Assembly (NCBI RefSeq): GCF_002959895.1
Contig: NZ_PPDD01000009.1
Span: 124,001 to 188,000 of the forward strand
DNA: 64,000 nt
Source: Veillonella infantium
GTDB lineage: Bacteria; Bacillota; Negativicutes; Veillonellales; Veillonellaceae
Direction of reading: 5' to 3'
Position 1 is the stretch's first letter, and each line of letters starts with the position of its first letter. Of the stretch, positions 27,282-35,487 are shown piece after piece. The position numbers were made by a program, and so were the translations under genes. The notes under the pieces are model-generated. The model ran no database searches. It was not told where the DNA came from and was given only the letters and a program-made list of their open reading frames with translations.

Positions 27282-28516
27282 CATTAGAAGAAATACGCAG
27301 TAAAGCCCTTGAGATGGCTGAACCAGAATTTAAAAAGTTTGAACCTATTGCATTGGCCAATACTAAAAAGGTGTTAGAAGCCTTTAAAGAATGCCAAGTA
27401 TCTGATTATCATTTTACTGGTACAACTGGTTATGGTTATAACGATGTAGGGCGTGAAAAATTAGACGAAGTATTTGCCTATGTATTTAAAGGTGAAAAGG
27501 CTATCGTTCGACCTCACTTCGTATCTGGTACACATGCGTTAGCAACTACATTAATTTCTTTGATGGGAAATGGGTCTAAAGGTACGGAGTTTATCTATGC
27601 AGTAGGGGCTCCTTACGATACGATGCAATCCGTAATTGGTGCTGCTCGTGAAGTACGTGGTTCTTTAGTAGAAAAAGGCTTTACTTATACTGAGGTACCA
27701 TTGAAAGATAATACCTATGATGTTGAAGCTATTGCTAACGCCGTTAATGATAATACGCGGGTAGTGGTCATTCAACGTTCTCGTGGTTATAGCACACGTG
27801 AACCATTATCCATTGCTGATATTAAGATCATTGTAGATGCTGTAAAAGCTAAAAATCCTAATACCATTTGTTTCGTAGATAATTGTTATGGTGAGTTCAC
27901 AGAGCTTCAAGAACCTTTAGAAGCAGGCGCAGATATTATGGCTGGTTCTCTCATTAAGAATGCTGGGGGCGGTTTAGCACCAACAGGTGGCTATATCGTA
28001 GGTCGTGAAGACTTAGTTGAAGATGCAGCGTACCAACTCACTGCTCCTGGACTTGGTGATCATATGGGCTCTTATGCGCCTGGTTACCGTTTATTCTTCC
28101 AAGGGTTGTTTATGGCTCCTCATGTAGTATTACAAGCTCTTAAAGGGGCTGTATATACAGCTGCAGTAGGTGAATTATTAGGATATGATGTCTTCCCTAA
28201 GGTAAATGCTGATCGCTATGATTTAATCCAAGCTATCAATTTAAAAAATGGAGAAGAAATGGAGCACTTCTGTGTAGGTATGCAAGCATATTCCCCTGTA
28301 GATGCTCACGTACATCCAATTCCTGGTGATATGCCTGGGTACGAAGATAAAATCATCATGGCCGGTGGAACCTTTGTACAAGGATCTTCTATTGAATTGA
28401 GTGCAGATGGTCCTGTTCGTCCTCCGTATACGATTTTCATGCAAGGTGGACTTGTATTTGAACATTCTATGCTAGGTATTTTAGGTGCTGCAGAAGAATT
28501 ACTAAAACATAGATAA
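27278..28516 (+). CDS. PLP-dependent methionine gamma-lyase family/aluminum-resistance-like protein
   Basis: 412-residue fold-type I PLP protein of the COG4100 group (YnbB-like), annotated in many genomes as aluminum resistance or methionine gamma-lyase family protein. Typical stretches are 'YHFTGTTGYGYNDVGREK', 'RPHFVSGTHALATTL', 'CFVDNCYGEF' (Asp that contacts the pyridine nitrogen) and 'MAGSLIKNAGGGLAPTGGY' with the likely Schiff-base Lys near residue 227. The true substrate is not known. It follows miaA with a 4-base overlap, an order also seen in other Firmicutes, and ends the operon at a terminator. Confidence 0.88.
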   Translation: MTLEEIRSKALEMAEPEFKKFEPIALANTKKVLEAFKECQVSDYHFTGTTGYGYNDVGREKLDEVFAYVFKGEKAIVRPHFVSGTHALATTLISLMGNGSKGTEFIYAVGAPYDTMQSVIGAAREVRGSLVEKGFTYTEVPLKDNTYDVEAIANAVNDNTRVVVIQRSRGYSTREPLSIADIKIIVDAVKAKNPNTICFVDNCYGEFTELQEPLEAGADIMAGSLIKNAGGGLAPTGGYIVGREDLVEDAAYQLTAPGLGDHMGSYAPGYRLFFQGLFMAPHVVLQALKGAVYTAAVGELLGYDVFPKVNADRYDLIQAINLKNGEEMEHFCVGMQAYSPVDAHVHPIPGDMPGYEDKIIMAGGTFVQGSSIELSADGPVRPPYTIFMQGGLVFEHSMLGILGAAEELLKHR

Positions 28517-28521
28517 TAATT

Positions 28522-28556
28522 AGAATCTCTTTCTTTTGATGAAAGGGATTCTTTTT
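28522..28556 (+). terminator. Intrinsic terminator after the PLP-family gene
   Basis: 12-bp stem AGAATCTCTTTC / GAAAGGGATTCT (one G-U pair) with a 7-base loop, followed by TTTTTATTT. It ends the PHP-miaB-mutSL-miaA block. Confidence 0.88.
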
Positions 28557-28602
28557 ATTTCAAATCTTTTCAATGTACCTAATTCTAGGCTATAATATAA
28601 GT

Positions 28603-28611
28603 TGCTATAAT
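28603..28611 (+). promoter_or_regulatory. Likely extended -10 promoter of mnmA
   Basis: TGC TATAAT forms an extended -10 element; a second TATAAT lies at 28591-28596. The -35 regions are weak for both. It lies between the preceding terminator and mnmA, where a promoter is expected. Predicted start is near 28618, giving a leader of about 98 bases. Confidence 0.5.
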
Positions 28612-28627
28612 TTCATAGCAATACTAC

Positions 28628-28701
28628 TCGGACTTTTACACCGAACTAGTGTTTTACACGTCAGGCTTTCACCCTGATTAGTTTTATGATCAAGAGATCA
28701 T
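28628..28701 (+). promoter_or_regulatory. Array of four small hairpins in the mnmA leader
   Basis: Successive stems are TCGG/CCGA (28628-28644), GTGT/ACAC with a TTT loop (28649-28659), TCAGG/CCTGA (28661-28677) and a perfect ATGATC-AAGA-GATCAT (28686-28701). The last ends about five bases before the mnmA Shine-Dalgarno AAGGAG. The first three units share TTTTACAC/TTTCACC in or near the loops. This may be a structured leader controlling mnmA; no named riboswitch class is recognised. Confidence 0.4.
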
Positions 28702-28715
28702 TAAAAGGAGAAAGT

Positions 28716-29777
28716 ATGGAAAAAGTTATCGCTGTAGCTATGAGTGGCGGCGTAGATAGTTCTTTAACTGCTGCAATGTTACTAAAACAAGGCTATAAAG
28801 TATTTGGTATTACCCTATGGCTGTGGGTGAGTGGTACACCTTATGATTCGGTTCCCCTCGCTGTAACGGATGCTAAGAAGATGTGTGATTTTCTTGGTAT
28901 CGAGCATCACGTTATCGATGCTCGCGATGTATTCTACGATAATGTAGTAGATTACTTCGTAAAAGAATATGCCTATGGTCGTACACCAAATCCTTGTGTA
29001 TTCTGTAATAAAAATATCAAATTTGATTTGATGCTCAATCGAGCCCTTGAACTTGGTGCCACACATATGGTTACTGGTCATTATGCACAGGTTAATTATA
29101 ATGAACAAACAGGTTTATATGAGTTACATAAAGGTGTTGATCCTACAAAAGACCAAAGTTATGTTATGTACAATATGAACCAACGCATTTTGAGTCACCT
29201 CATGTTCCCACTAGGTGGACAATGTAAGACTGAAACACGTAAATTAGCTGCTGAATACGATTTACCAGTAGCTAAAAAACCAGATAGTGTAGATATTTGT
29301 TTCTTGCCTCACGGTAACTACCAAAAACTCGTAGTAGAAGAAATGAAGGATAAACCAAAGTCTGGTAATATCGTTACTGAAGATGGTGAGGTATTAGGTA
29401 AACATAATGGTTTATTTAACTACACTATAGGCCAACGTAAGGGTCTAGGGATTGCATATAAGCATCCATTATATGTAATTGGCTTTAATGGTGAACGCAA
29501 TGAAGTCATTGTAGGTCCTAATGATCGACTTTTTACGAATCGTATGATTTGTAAGTTCTATAATTTCCTGGATGATACGATTCATAAAGAATTAAAAGCA
29601 GAAGGTAAAATTCGCTATGCAGCAAATCCTTCACCTTGTACTGCACGTATCTTAGATGATGATACGATGGAAGTTATCTTCGAAGAACCACAACGGGCTA
29701 TTACACCAGGTCAGTCCGTAGCCTTTTATAATGGCACTCAATTATTAGGAGGTGCTGTTATCGATCGCGTATGTTAG
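28716..29777 (+). CDS. mnmA: tRNA-specific 2-thiouridylase MnmA
   Basis: MnmA thiolates U34 of Lys, Glu and Gln tRNAs, using ATP and sulfur relayed from a cysteine desulfurase. The 353 residues begin with the PP-loop 'AVAMSGGVDSSLTAAMLL', have the catalytic nucleophile in 'NPCVFCNKNIKF' (about 92-103), the second catalytic Cys in 'SVDICFLPHGNY' (about 194-205), and the C-terminal 'YTIGQRKGLGIA' domain. A frame extends to 28686, but ATG 28716 has AAAGGAG directly upstream. lepA follows 38 bases downstream. Confidence 0.96.
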   Translation: MEKVIAVAMSGGVDSSLTAAMLLKQGYKVFGITLWLWVSGTPYDSVPLAVTDAKKMCDFLGIEHHVIDARDVFYDNVVDYFVKEYAYGRTPNPCVFCNKNIKFDLMLNRALELGATHMVTGHYAQVNYNEQTGLYELHKGVDPTKDQSYVMYNMNQRILSHLMFPLGGQCKTETRKLAAEYDLPVAKKPDSVDICFLPHGNYQKLVVEEMKDKPKSGNIVTEDGEVLGKHNGLFNYTIGQRKGLGIAYKHPLYVIGFNGERNEVIVGPNDRLFTNRMICKFYNFLDDTIHKELKAEGKIRYAANPSPCTARILDDDTMEVIFEEPQRAITPGQSVAFYNGTQLLGGAVIDRVC

Positions 29778-29818
29778 AAAGGAGAATACAAGTTCCTTGA
29801 ACTTGTTTACATAGTATG
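29778..29818 (+). promoter_or_regulatory. Distant Shine-Dalgarno of lepA with bridging hairpin
   Basis: AAAGGAG (29778-29784) is 31 bases from the lepA ATG at 29816, too far for normal use, and no Shine-Dalgarno-like sequence lies closer. Between them is a perfect 8-bp hairpin, ACAAGTTC-CTT-GAACTTGT (29788-29806). Folding it removes 19 bases and leaves an effective spacing of about 12. An in-frame TGA at 29798-29800 rules out an upstream lepA start. The bridging role is inferred. Confidence 0.55.
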
Positions 29819-31615
29819 TCAACGAAAAAGATTAGAAACTTCTGTATTATAGCTCATATTGACCATGGTAAATCTACCATTGCCGACAGATTAATTGAAT
29901 ATACTGGCACATTACAAAAGCGTGAAATGGAGGCTCAAGTTTTGGACTCCATGGATTTAGAACGAGAACGCGGTATTACTATTAAGGCGCAATCTGTTCG
30001 AATTTTGTATAAAGCACAAGATGGAGAAGAGTATACTTTGAACCTTATCGATACTCCTGGCCATGTGGATTTCAGCTATGAAGTATCTCGTTCTCTTGCA
30101 GCTTGTGAAGGTGCATTACTGGTAGTAGATGCTGCACAAGGTGTAGAGGCTCAAACGTTGGCGAATGTGTATCTCGCTTTAGAACATGATCTTGAAATTA
30201 TTCCTGTTATTAACAAAATAGATTTGCCTTCTGCCGATCCTGATCGAGTTAAACATGAAATTGAAGATATCATTGGTTTAGACGCATCAGAAGCAGTATT
30301 ATGTTCTGCTAAATCTGGCATTGGCATTCCAGATATTTTAGAAGCCATTGTAAATAAGGTCCCTGCACCACCAGATAAATCCGATCAACCTACGAGAGCA
30401 TTGATTTTTGATAGCCGCTTTGATGCTTATAAAGGTGCTATTGCTTATGTGCGCGTAAAAGAAGGTACTATTAAAACAAAAGATACCATTCGCATGATGC
30501 ATGATAATAAGGATTTTGATGTAACAGAGCTCGGTATCTTTACACCAAATCTTGTGCCTGTTCAGGAATTACCATGTGGTTCTGTAGGTTGTATTGCGGC
30601 AAGTATTAAGAATGTAGCGGACTGTCACGTAGGTGATACGGTAACATTAGCTGATAATCCTGCACCAGAACCATTACCAGGCTATCGCAAAGCCGTATCC
30701 ATGGTATATTGTGGCTTGTATCCAACAGATTCTAAGGACTATGAAAATCTTCGTGATGCATTAGAAAAGTTACAGCTTAATGATGCTGCTTTAGAATATG
30801 AAGCTGAAACATCTTTAGCATTGGGTTTTGGTTTCCGTTGTGGCTTCCTTGGTCTGCTACATATGGATGTAATTCAAGAACGGTTAGAGCGTGAATATAA
30901 CTTATCCCTTATTACAACAGCTCCATCTGTAAACTACAAGGTTTATAAGACGAATGGAGAAATGCTTGAAGTGGATAACCCTGCTAAATTACCACCTCCT
31001 ACAGAAATCGACTACATTGAAGAACCATATGTAAAAGCTACTACAATTGTGCCTAAAGACTTTGTTGGTACTATTATGGAGTTATCTCAAGATAAACGTG
31101 GTGAATATCAATCCATGGAATATTTGGATGAAACACGTGTATCTGTTGTGTATCACTTGCCTTTGAGTGAAATTATTTACGACTACTTTGATAAATTGAA
31201 ATCTGCTACCAAGGGTTATGCATCTCTTGACTATGAGTTGATTGGGTATAAACAATCTCCAATGGTTAAGATGGATATTCTGTTAAATGGTGATCCAGTA
31301 GATGCATTGTCCATTATCGTACATAAGGATCGTGCTGCTACACGTGGTCGTGCGTTAGCTGAAAAATTAAAAGAATTGATTCCTCGTCAAATGTTTGAAA
31401 TTCCAATTCAAGCAGCGGTAGGCACGAAAATTGTGGCTCGTGAAACCGTAAAGGCTTGGCGTAAAGACGTTTTAGCAAAATGTTATGGTGGCGATATTTC
31501 TCGTAAACGTAAACTCTTAGAAAAACAAAAAGCCGGTAAGAAACGTATGAAGTCAGTGGGCTCTGTAGAGATTCCACAAGAAGCATTCATGGCTATTCTC
31601 AAGGTTGAGGACTAA
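29816..31615 (+). CDS. lepA: Translation elongation factor 4 (LepA)
   Basis: EF4/LepA is a ribosome-dependent GTPase that affects 30S maturation and stalled or back-translocated ribosomes. The 599 residues carry G1 '[14 protein letters not shown]' (about 13-26), G2 '[10 protein letters not shown]', G3 'DTPGHVDF', G4 '[12 protein letters not shown]', and the diagnostic C-terminal domain with '[19 protein letters not shown]' and '[12 protein letters not shown]'. hemW begins a few bases after the stop; lepA-hemW linkage is common in Firmicutes, where it precedes the hrcA operon. Confidence 0.97.
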   Translation: MSTKKIRNFCIIAHIDHGKSTIADRLIEYTGTLQKREMEAQVLDSMDLERERGITIKAQSVRILYKAQDGEEYTLNLIDTPGHVDFSYEVSRSLAACEGALLVVDAAQGVEAQTLANVYLALEHDLEIIPVINKIDLPSADPDRVKHEIEDIIGLDASEAVLCSAKSGIGIPDILEAIVNKVPAPPDKSDQPTRALIFDSRFDAYKGAIAYVRVKEGTIKTKDTIRMMHDNKDFDVTELGIFTPNLVPVQELPCGSVGCIAASIKNVADCHVGDTVTLADNPAPEPLPGYRKAVSMVYCGLYPTDSKDYENLRDALEKLQLNDAALEYEAETSLALGFGFRCGFLGLLHMDVIQERLEREYNLSLITTAPSVNYKVYKTNGEMLEVDNPAKLPPPTEIDYIEEPYVKATTIVPKDFVGTIMELSQDKRGEYQSMEYLDETRVSVVYHLPLSEIIYDYFDKLKSATKGYASLDYELIGYKQSPMVKMDILLNGDPVDALSIIVHKDRAATRGRALAEKLKELIPRQMFEIPIQAAVGTKIVARETVKAWRKDVLAKCYGGDISRKRKLLEKQKAGKKRMKSVGSVEIPQEAFMAILKVED

Positions 31616-31619
31616 TATA

Positions 31620-32804
31620 ATGAAAACAGATTCTAATACCCTGAATCTGTCTACACTTGGGGATATGGGCTTGTATGTCCATATCCCTTTTTGTAAACAG
31701 AAATGTATGTATTGTGATTTTCCAGCCTATCAAAATTTACAAGATTATTATGAAACCTATGTCTATGCATTAGTACAAGAAATGGATTTGTGGGTTTCGG
31801 AACACCCCGAGTCTAAATCTAAACCTATTGATACTATTTATTTTGGTGGTGGAACACCTACTGAATTATCAATTCAACAGTTACAGATGATTGTAGATAA
31901 AATCAAAAGTACTTTTACTATTACTGACGATTGTCATATGACTATAGAGTCTAATCCTGGTGAAGTAGATCTACAGTATCTAACTAAGTTAGTTAAACTA
32001 GGTTTTAATCGCATTAGTTTCGGCGTTCAAACCTTTGATGATAAGGCGCTTACCATGTTGCATCGTAGTCATGATGGAGAAAAGGCCATACAAGCCGTAT
32101 ATGATGCTAAAGAGGCTGGCTTTACAGATATTAATATTGATTTAATCTATGGCTTGCCACGACAAACCTTAGAGGATATTCAGCATAATTTAAATATTGT
32201 AAAAGATTTGCCAATTAATCATATTTCTACGTATGGTTTACAAGTTGAGGTAGGCACTTATTTATATCATTTAGTACAAAAGAACTTGATCTCTATTCCT
32301 AGTGAAAGTATTGATGAATCCATGTATGATACGATGATGTCTGGTTTAAAAGCACTAGGGTTTGAGCGATACGAGATTTCAAATTTCGCGAAGGGTAATT
32401 CCTACAGTCGTCATAATTTAAAATATTGGCATTATATAGACTATTTAGGCTTTGGTGCAGGTGCGCATTCCTTCTATGATGGAGTCCGCCGTAGTAACAA
32501 TCGTAATGTAATGCCTTATATACAGTCCGTTGATCGATACACTATGCCTACTATCGATACGGAGACGATTACTGTAGAGCGGGCCCAAGAAGATTTTTGT
32601 TTCTTAGCACTTCGCACTAAATGGGGTCTTGATGATCAAAAATTTGAGGATAGATTTGGCGTATCTGTTCATAATTTATTTGGTAATATATTAGAAGAAT
32701 TAGTTACTAAAGGCTTATTAGAGTATCAAAATGGTAGTTATCATTTAAGTTCTGAAGGGGCTAAGCATGGTAACTATGTATTTAGTCAATTTATTCGAGA
32801 GTAA
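31620..32804 (+). CDS. hemW: Radical SAM heme chaperone HemW
   Basis: HemW is related to oxygen-independent coproporphyrinogen III oxidase (HemN) but acts as a heme-binding chaperone for respiratory enzymes. The 394-residue protein has 'HIPFCKQKCMYCDFPAY' (about 21-37; CxxxCxxC plus a family His), 'YFGGGTPTELS', 'ESNPGEVD' and 'RISFGVQTFDDKAL'. It lacks the N-terminal extension typical of true HemN. ATG 31620 is preferred over TTG 31605, which lies within lepA. The stop lies 81 bases before the siroheme-type gene. Confidence 0.92.
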   Translation: MKTDSNTLNLSTLGDMGLYVHIPFCKQKCMYCDFPAYQNLQDYYETYVYALVQEMDLWVSEHPESKSKPIDTIYFGGGTPTELSIQQLQMIVDKIKSTFTITDDCHMTIESNPGEVDLQYLTKLVKLGFNRISFGVQTFDDKALTMLHRSHDGEKAIQAVYDAKEAGFTDINIDLIYGLPRQTLEDIQHNLNIVKDLPINHISTYGLQVEVGTYLYHLVQKNLISIPSESIDESMYDTMMSGLKALGFERYEISNFAKGNSYSRHNLKYWHYIDYLGFGAGAHSFYDGVRRSNNRNVMPYIQSVDRYTMPTIDTETITVERAQEDFCFLALRTKWGLDDQKFEDRFGVSVHNLFGNILEELVTKGLLEYQNGSYHLSSEGAKHGNYVFSQFIRE

Positions 32805-32837
32805 TTTCTCACAGTTTCTCAAAATCTAATATGTTAG

Positions 32838-32843
32838 TATAAA
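32838..32843 (+). promoter_or_regulatory. Weak -10-like box before the siroheme-type gene
   Basis: TATAAA lies 17 bases after a poor -35 match (TTTCTC, 32815-32820) in the 81-base gap downstream of hemW. It could give the next gene its own transcript, but cotranscription with hemW is equally possible. Confidence 0.3.
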
Positions 32844-32885
32844 TAGGATGATGATGAATAAGCATGCTAGATTTGAGGAGGAACG

Positions 32886-33488
32886 ATGAAGACATCTGTT
32901 ATTTTACATGGTTTACATAACGAATTTACTTTAGATCAAATGAAGGCATGCATAGAATTAGCTGAAAAATATGGTGGATCTTTCCGCCATGTTGTAACAG
33001 GTATACAAATTACAGGTATTGAAAAAGACGATAAGGAACAACTTATCTCTGAATTACCAGAAGGTGTAACCACTGTTATTCATAGAGGTGTTAATTCCTT
33101 AATTGCTTGCGTAGGTAAAGGCTATTGTAAAAATGGCCAAATGGAAACTAAAGAATTGGCTGATTATGTAGAGAGAAAACATTACGGCCGAAAAACATCT
33201 CACAAGTGCAAAATTGGAATTAGTGGCTGTGGTCGTAACTGCCCGGATGCAATGGTAAAAGATATTGCTTTTATTGGTACATCCCAAGGTTTTATGCTGG
33301 CTGTTGGTGGCAATACAGGAATGCGACCAGAGGCTGGTAAAATATTGGCTAGAAAGCTTACTGTTGAGCAATCCAAAAAAGCTGTAGATATCTTAGTAGA
33401 TTGGTATGCAGAACATGGCGAGCCCCGTGAGCGTATGGGAAAATTATTAGAACGCCTAGGTAATCCCTTAGAAGGTGTAGAACTATAA
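32886..33488 (+). CDS. Compact nitrite/sulfite reductase-like siroheme and 4Fe-4S protein
   Basis: 200-residue protein corresponding to one repeat of the nitrite/sulfite reductase family. A ferredoxin-like half (about 1-62) precedes the siroheme/4Fe-4S domain. The cluster cysteines fit the family pattern C-x5-C...C-x3-C: C75 and C81 in 'IACVGKGYCKNG', C115 and C119 in 'ISGCGRNCPDAM'. C108 is extra. Full assimilatory enzymes are roughly 450-600 residues with two repeats, so this is a minimal form akin to small Dsr-like proteins of anaerobes. Its substrate is unknown. GAGGAGGAA lies 6-8 bases before ATG 32886. A non-coding stretch of almost 400 bases follows. Confidence 0.82.
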   Translation: MKTSVILHGLHNEFTLDQMKACIELAEKYGGSFRHVVTGIQITGIEKDDKEQLISELPEGVTTVIHRGVNSLIACVGKGYCKNGQMETKELADYVERKHYGRKTSHKCKIGISGCGRNCPDAMVKDIAFIGTSQGFMLAVGGNTGMRPEAGKILARKLTVEQSKKAVDILVDWYAEHGEPRERMGKLLERLGNPLEGVEL

Positions 33489-33596
33489 GTTGCTATATTT
33501 TTAGGGCTAATGGTTTTATAGTTCTTGATCTGTACGTTTATCTAGAGAGTGATTAGTTTTTCTCCAAATTTTAGTAACAATAAAATTATTACATAT

Positions 33597-33704
33597 AAAC
33601 ACTTATACTATTTTATGGTTTTAATAATAAAAATTTTATTAGACCATCATATTCTACTTTTTAGATTTTAGAATATGACATAAATGTAGATAGTATAAGT
33701 GTTT
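33597..33704 (+). other. Cloverleaf-like palindromic element upstream of hrcA
   Basis: A 15-bp perfect outer inverted repeat (AAACACTTATACTAT, 33597-33611, with its complement at 33690-33704; two more pairs inside) encloses three successive hairpins: ATGGT.../...ACCAT (33615-33647, extended by AT pairs with one bulge), CATATTCTA/TAGAATATG (33648-33677) and ACA-TAAA-TGT (33678-33687). A short T-run follows. It has none of the conserved tRNA sequences. Nearly every base of the 108 is in a stem or short loop, which suggests a small RNA, a large terminator or a miniature palindromic element. Confidence 0.6.
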
Positions 33705-33724
33705 TCTTATTATTACACTTTGAT

Positions 33725-33810
33725 TTTTTGACTAATTAATTTAAAATGTTCAATTGTCTTTTTGACTAAATAGATATTATTTGACTTTTTAAGGATTTTT
33801 TTGCTTGACA
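33725..33810 (+). repeat. Repeated TTGACT boxes upstream of hrcA
   Basis: TTGACT occurs at 33728-33733, 33762-33767 and 33781-33786, the first two within an identical TTTTTGACTAA 11-mer, followed by the likely hrcA -35 TTGACA at 33805-33810. No matching -10 boxes are seen for the first three. The remaining bases of the 33489-33884 intergenic region (apart from the cloverleaf, promoter and CIRCE) show nothing I can name. Confidence 0.5.
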
Positions 33811-33832
33811 ATTTTTTCCTATGTGATAATAT
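33805..33832 (+). promoter_or_regulatory. Housekeeping promoter of the hrcA operon
   Basis: Consensus -35 TTGACA (33805-33810) and a -10 in GATAATATTAT, best TAATAT at 33827-33832 with 16-base spacing. The CIRCE operator begins 12 bases downstream, so the transcript start would fall at or just before the operator, as in other HrcA-controlled operons. Confidence 0.7.
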
Positions 33833-33843
33833 TATACATGCGA

Positions 33844-33870
33844 TTAGCACTCAAAGTTTATGAGTGCTAA
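33844..33870 (+). promoter_or_regulatory. CIRCE operator (HrcA binding site)
   Basis: TTAGCACTC (33844-33852), nine-base spacer, GAGTGCTAA (33862-33870): an exact match to the canonical CIRCE inverted repeat. HrcA repressor binds it until heat shock titrates GroEL. It directly precedes hrcA and overlaps the predicted start of transcription. Confidence 0.98.
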
Positions 33871-33884
33871 CAAGAGGTGTCATT

Positions 33885-34901
33885 ATGGATGAAAGAAAAC
33901 AGCGCATCTTGCGAGCCATAATTGAAGACTACGTTAAATCTGCTGAACCTGTAGGTTCCAGGACGATTGCAAAGAATTATAATCTTGGTATTAGTCCTGC
34001 AACAGTAAGAAATGAAATGTCCGATTTAGAGGAGTTAGGCTATTTGGAGCAACCTCATACATCGGCGGGACGTATTCCTTCAGCTAAAGGCTATCGCTTA
34101 TATGTTGATTCTATGTTGAGTCAACAACCTGTTCCATTACAGGATGCTGAGAAAATTGAAATGTTATGGAAACATTCTAATGGATCTACCAGTGAGCTCT
34201 TCTTAAATATGGCTAAATTATTATCACAAGTGAGCCATAGTATGAGTCTGTTCTTAGCTCCAGCCCATGATAGAGCATTAATTAAATACATTCATGTATT
34301 ACCGCTAGATTCACATCAAGCTGTCATGGTTGTTATTACTGAGACTGGTGCTCTTGATAATGAATTAATGTACTTTACTGAAGGGGTTTCGCCTGATGTA
34401 TTACAAAGTTTAGCTATGCAATTTAGCAATGCTTTACAGAATATAGGTATTGGTCATGTAACGGCTGAAGCGTTAGGAACACTATTGATTCATATGGAAG
34501 GTCCACAAGGGATTTTGATGATCCTTTCAGAAACATTATTACGAGCAATTAATAAACGTAAGTTGTTCTATTCTGTAGGTACCACAGAGTTGTTAAATCA
34601 ACCAGAGTTTAAGTCTGTTGAAAAGGTACAACCCTTACTTTCATTAGTGGAAGAACAAAATCAATTGGGGCAACTATTAAAAGATGATTCACCTACACCT
34701 GTAAAGGTAAAGATTGGCAATGAAAATGATACCGAAGCACTTCAATCGATGAGTGTAGTACAAGCTGATTTTACAAATCAAGATCAACCTATCGGTACTC
34801 TTGCTATTCTAGGACCGACACGAATGGAATATGGTCGTATCATTGGCATGTTGTCTCATATGAAACATATAATGGAATCTATGGTAAAAGAACAAAAATA
34901 G
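33885..34901 (+). CDS. hrcA: Heat-inducible transcription repressor HrcA
   Basis: HrcA represses heat-shock operons through CIRCE. The 338 residues have an N-terminal winged helix ('ERKQRILRAIIEDYVKSAEP', 'SPATVRNEMSDLEELGYL', 'QPHTSAGRIPSAKGYRLYVD'), a GAF-like core and the C-terminal 'GTLAILGPTRMEYGRII'. A GTG at 33864 would place the start inside the CIRCE; ATG 33885 with AGAGGTG upstream is preferred. It is the first gene of the autoregulated hrcA-grpE-dnaK-dnaJ operon. Confidence 0.96.
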   Translation: MDERKQRILRAIIEDYVKSAEPVGSRTIAKNYNLGISPATVRNEMSDLEELGYLEQPHTSAGRIPSAKGYRLYVDSMLSQQPVPLQDAEKIEMLWKHSNGSTSELFLNMAKLLSQVSHSMSLFLAPAHDRALIKYIHVLPLDSHQAVMVVITETGALDNELMYFTEGVSPDVLQSLAMQFSNALQNIGIGHVTAEALGTLLIHMEGPQGILMILSETLLRAINKRKLFYSVGTTELLNQPEFKSVEKVQPLLSLVEEQNQLGQLLKDDSPTPVKVKIGNENDTEALQSMSVVQADFTNQDQPIGTLAILGPTRMEYGRIIGMLSHMKHIMESMVKEQK

Positions 34902-34913
34902 AAAGGGCATATA

Positions 34914-35459
34914 ATGGCTGAAGAACAAGACATTAAACAAGAAACAGTTGACGAAACAGTGGAAACTACAAATGTAGAGACGCCAGCTGTTGAGGAAGCC
35001 GAAGAAGTTGTGGCGGACGCAGCTCAAGTATTAGAGGAGCTCAAAGCAGACTTTGATAATCGCTATAAGCGTTTACAAGCGGACTTCGACAACTTCAAAC
35101 GTCGTACTAATCAAGAAAAAGAGAAACTTGCAGGATATGTTAAAGGGGATGTACTTACAGATCTACTTCCTGTATTAGATAACTTTGAACGAGCTGTTCA
35201 AAGCCCAGTGGAAGGTGATGCAAAGGTATTCCTTGATGGATTTATCATGATCCATCAAAACTTGATGGCTATGTTATCTAAACATGGTTTAGCCGTTATC
35301 GATGCGGTAGGTAAACCATTTGATCCAAATTTCCATCAAGCGATTATGCGAGTGCCGTCAGATGAATATGAATCTGATACGGTATGTGAAGTATTGCAAA
35401 CTGGTTATACTGTTGATGGTCGTTGTATTCGTCCAGCAATGGTAAAAGTTGTTGAATAG
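34914..35459 (+). CDS. grpE: Nucleotide exchange factor GrpE
   Basis: GrpE releases ADP from DnaK. The 181 residues begin with an acidic disordered tail (Glu/Val/Asp-rich, about 1-40), continue with the long dimerising helix ('LQADFDNFKRRTNQEKEKL') and end in the beta-domain ('GKPFDPNFHQAIMRV', 'VLQTGYTVDGRCIRPAMVKV'). It lies 12 bases after hrcA and 28 before dnaK. Confidence 0.96.
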   Translation: MAEEQDIKQETVDETVETTNVETPAVEEAEEVVADAAQVLEELKADFDNRYKRLQADFDNFKRRTNQEKEKLAGYVKGDVLTDLLPVLDNFERAVQSPVEGDAKVFLDGFIMIHQNLMAMLSKHGLAVIDAVGKPFDPNFHQAIMRVPSDEYESDTVCEVLQTGYTVDGRCIRPAMVKVVE

Positions 35460-35487
35460 ATTATAAAGGTTTTAGGAGGCATATATT

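Noticed and set aside
33597-33704. tRNA gene suggested by the cloverleaf fold
   Set aside because: Too long, very AT-rich, without the conserved GG, T-loop GTTC or CCA-type end; I treat it as an unexplained palindrome.
33864-33884. GTG start for hrcA inside the CIRCE operator
   Set aside because: It would add seven residues not expected in the family; ATG 33885 has AGAGGTG at a proper distance.
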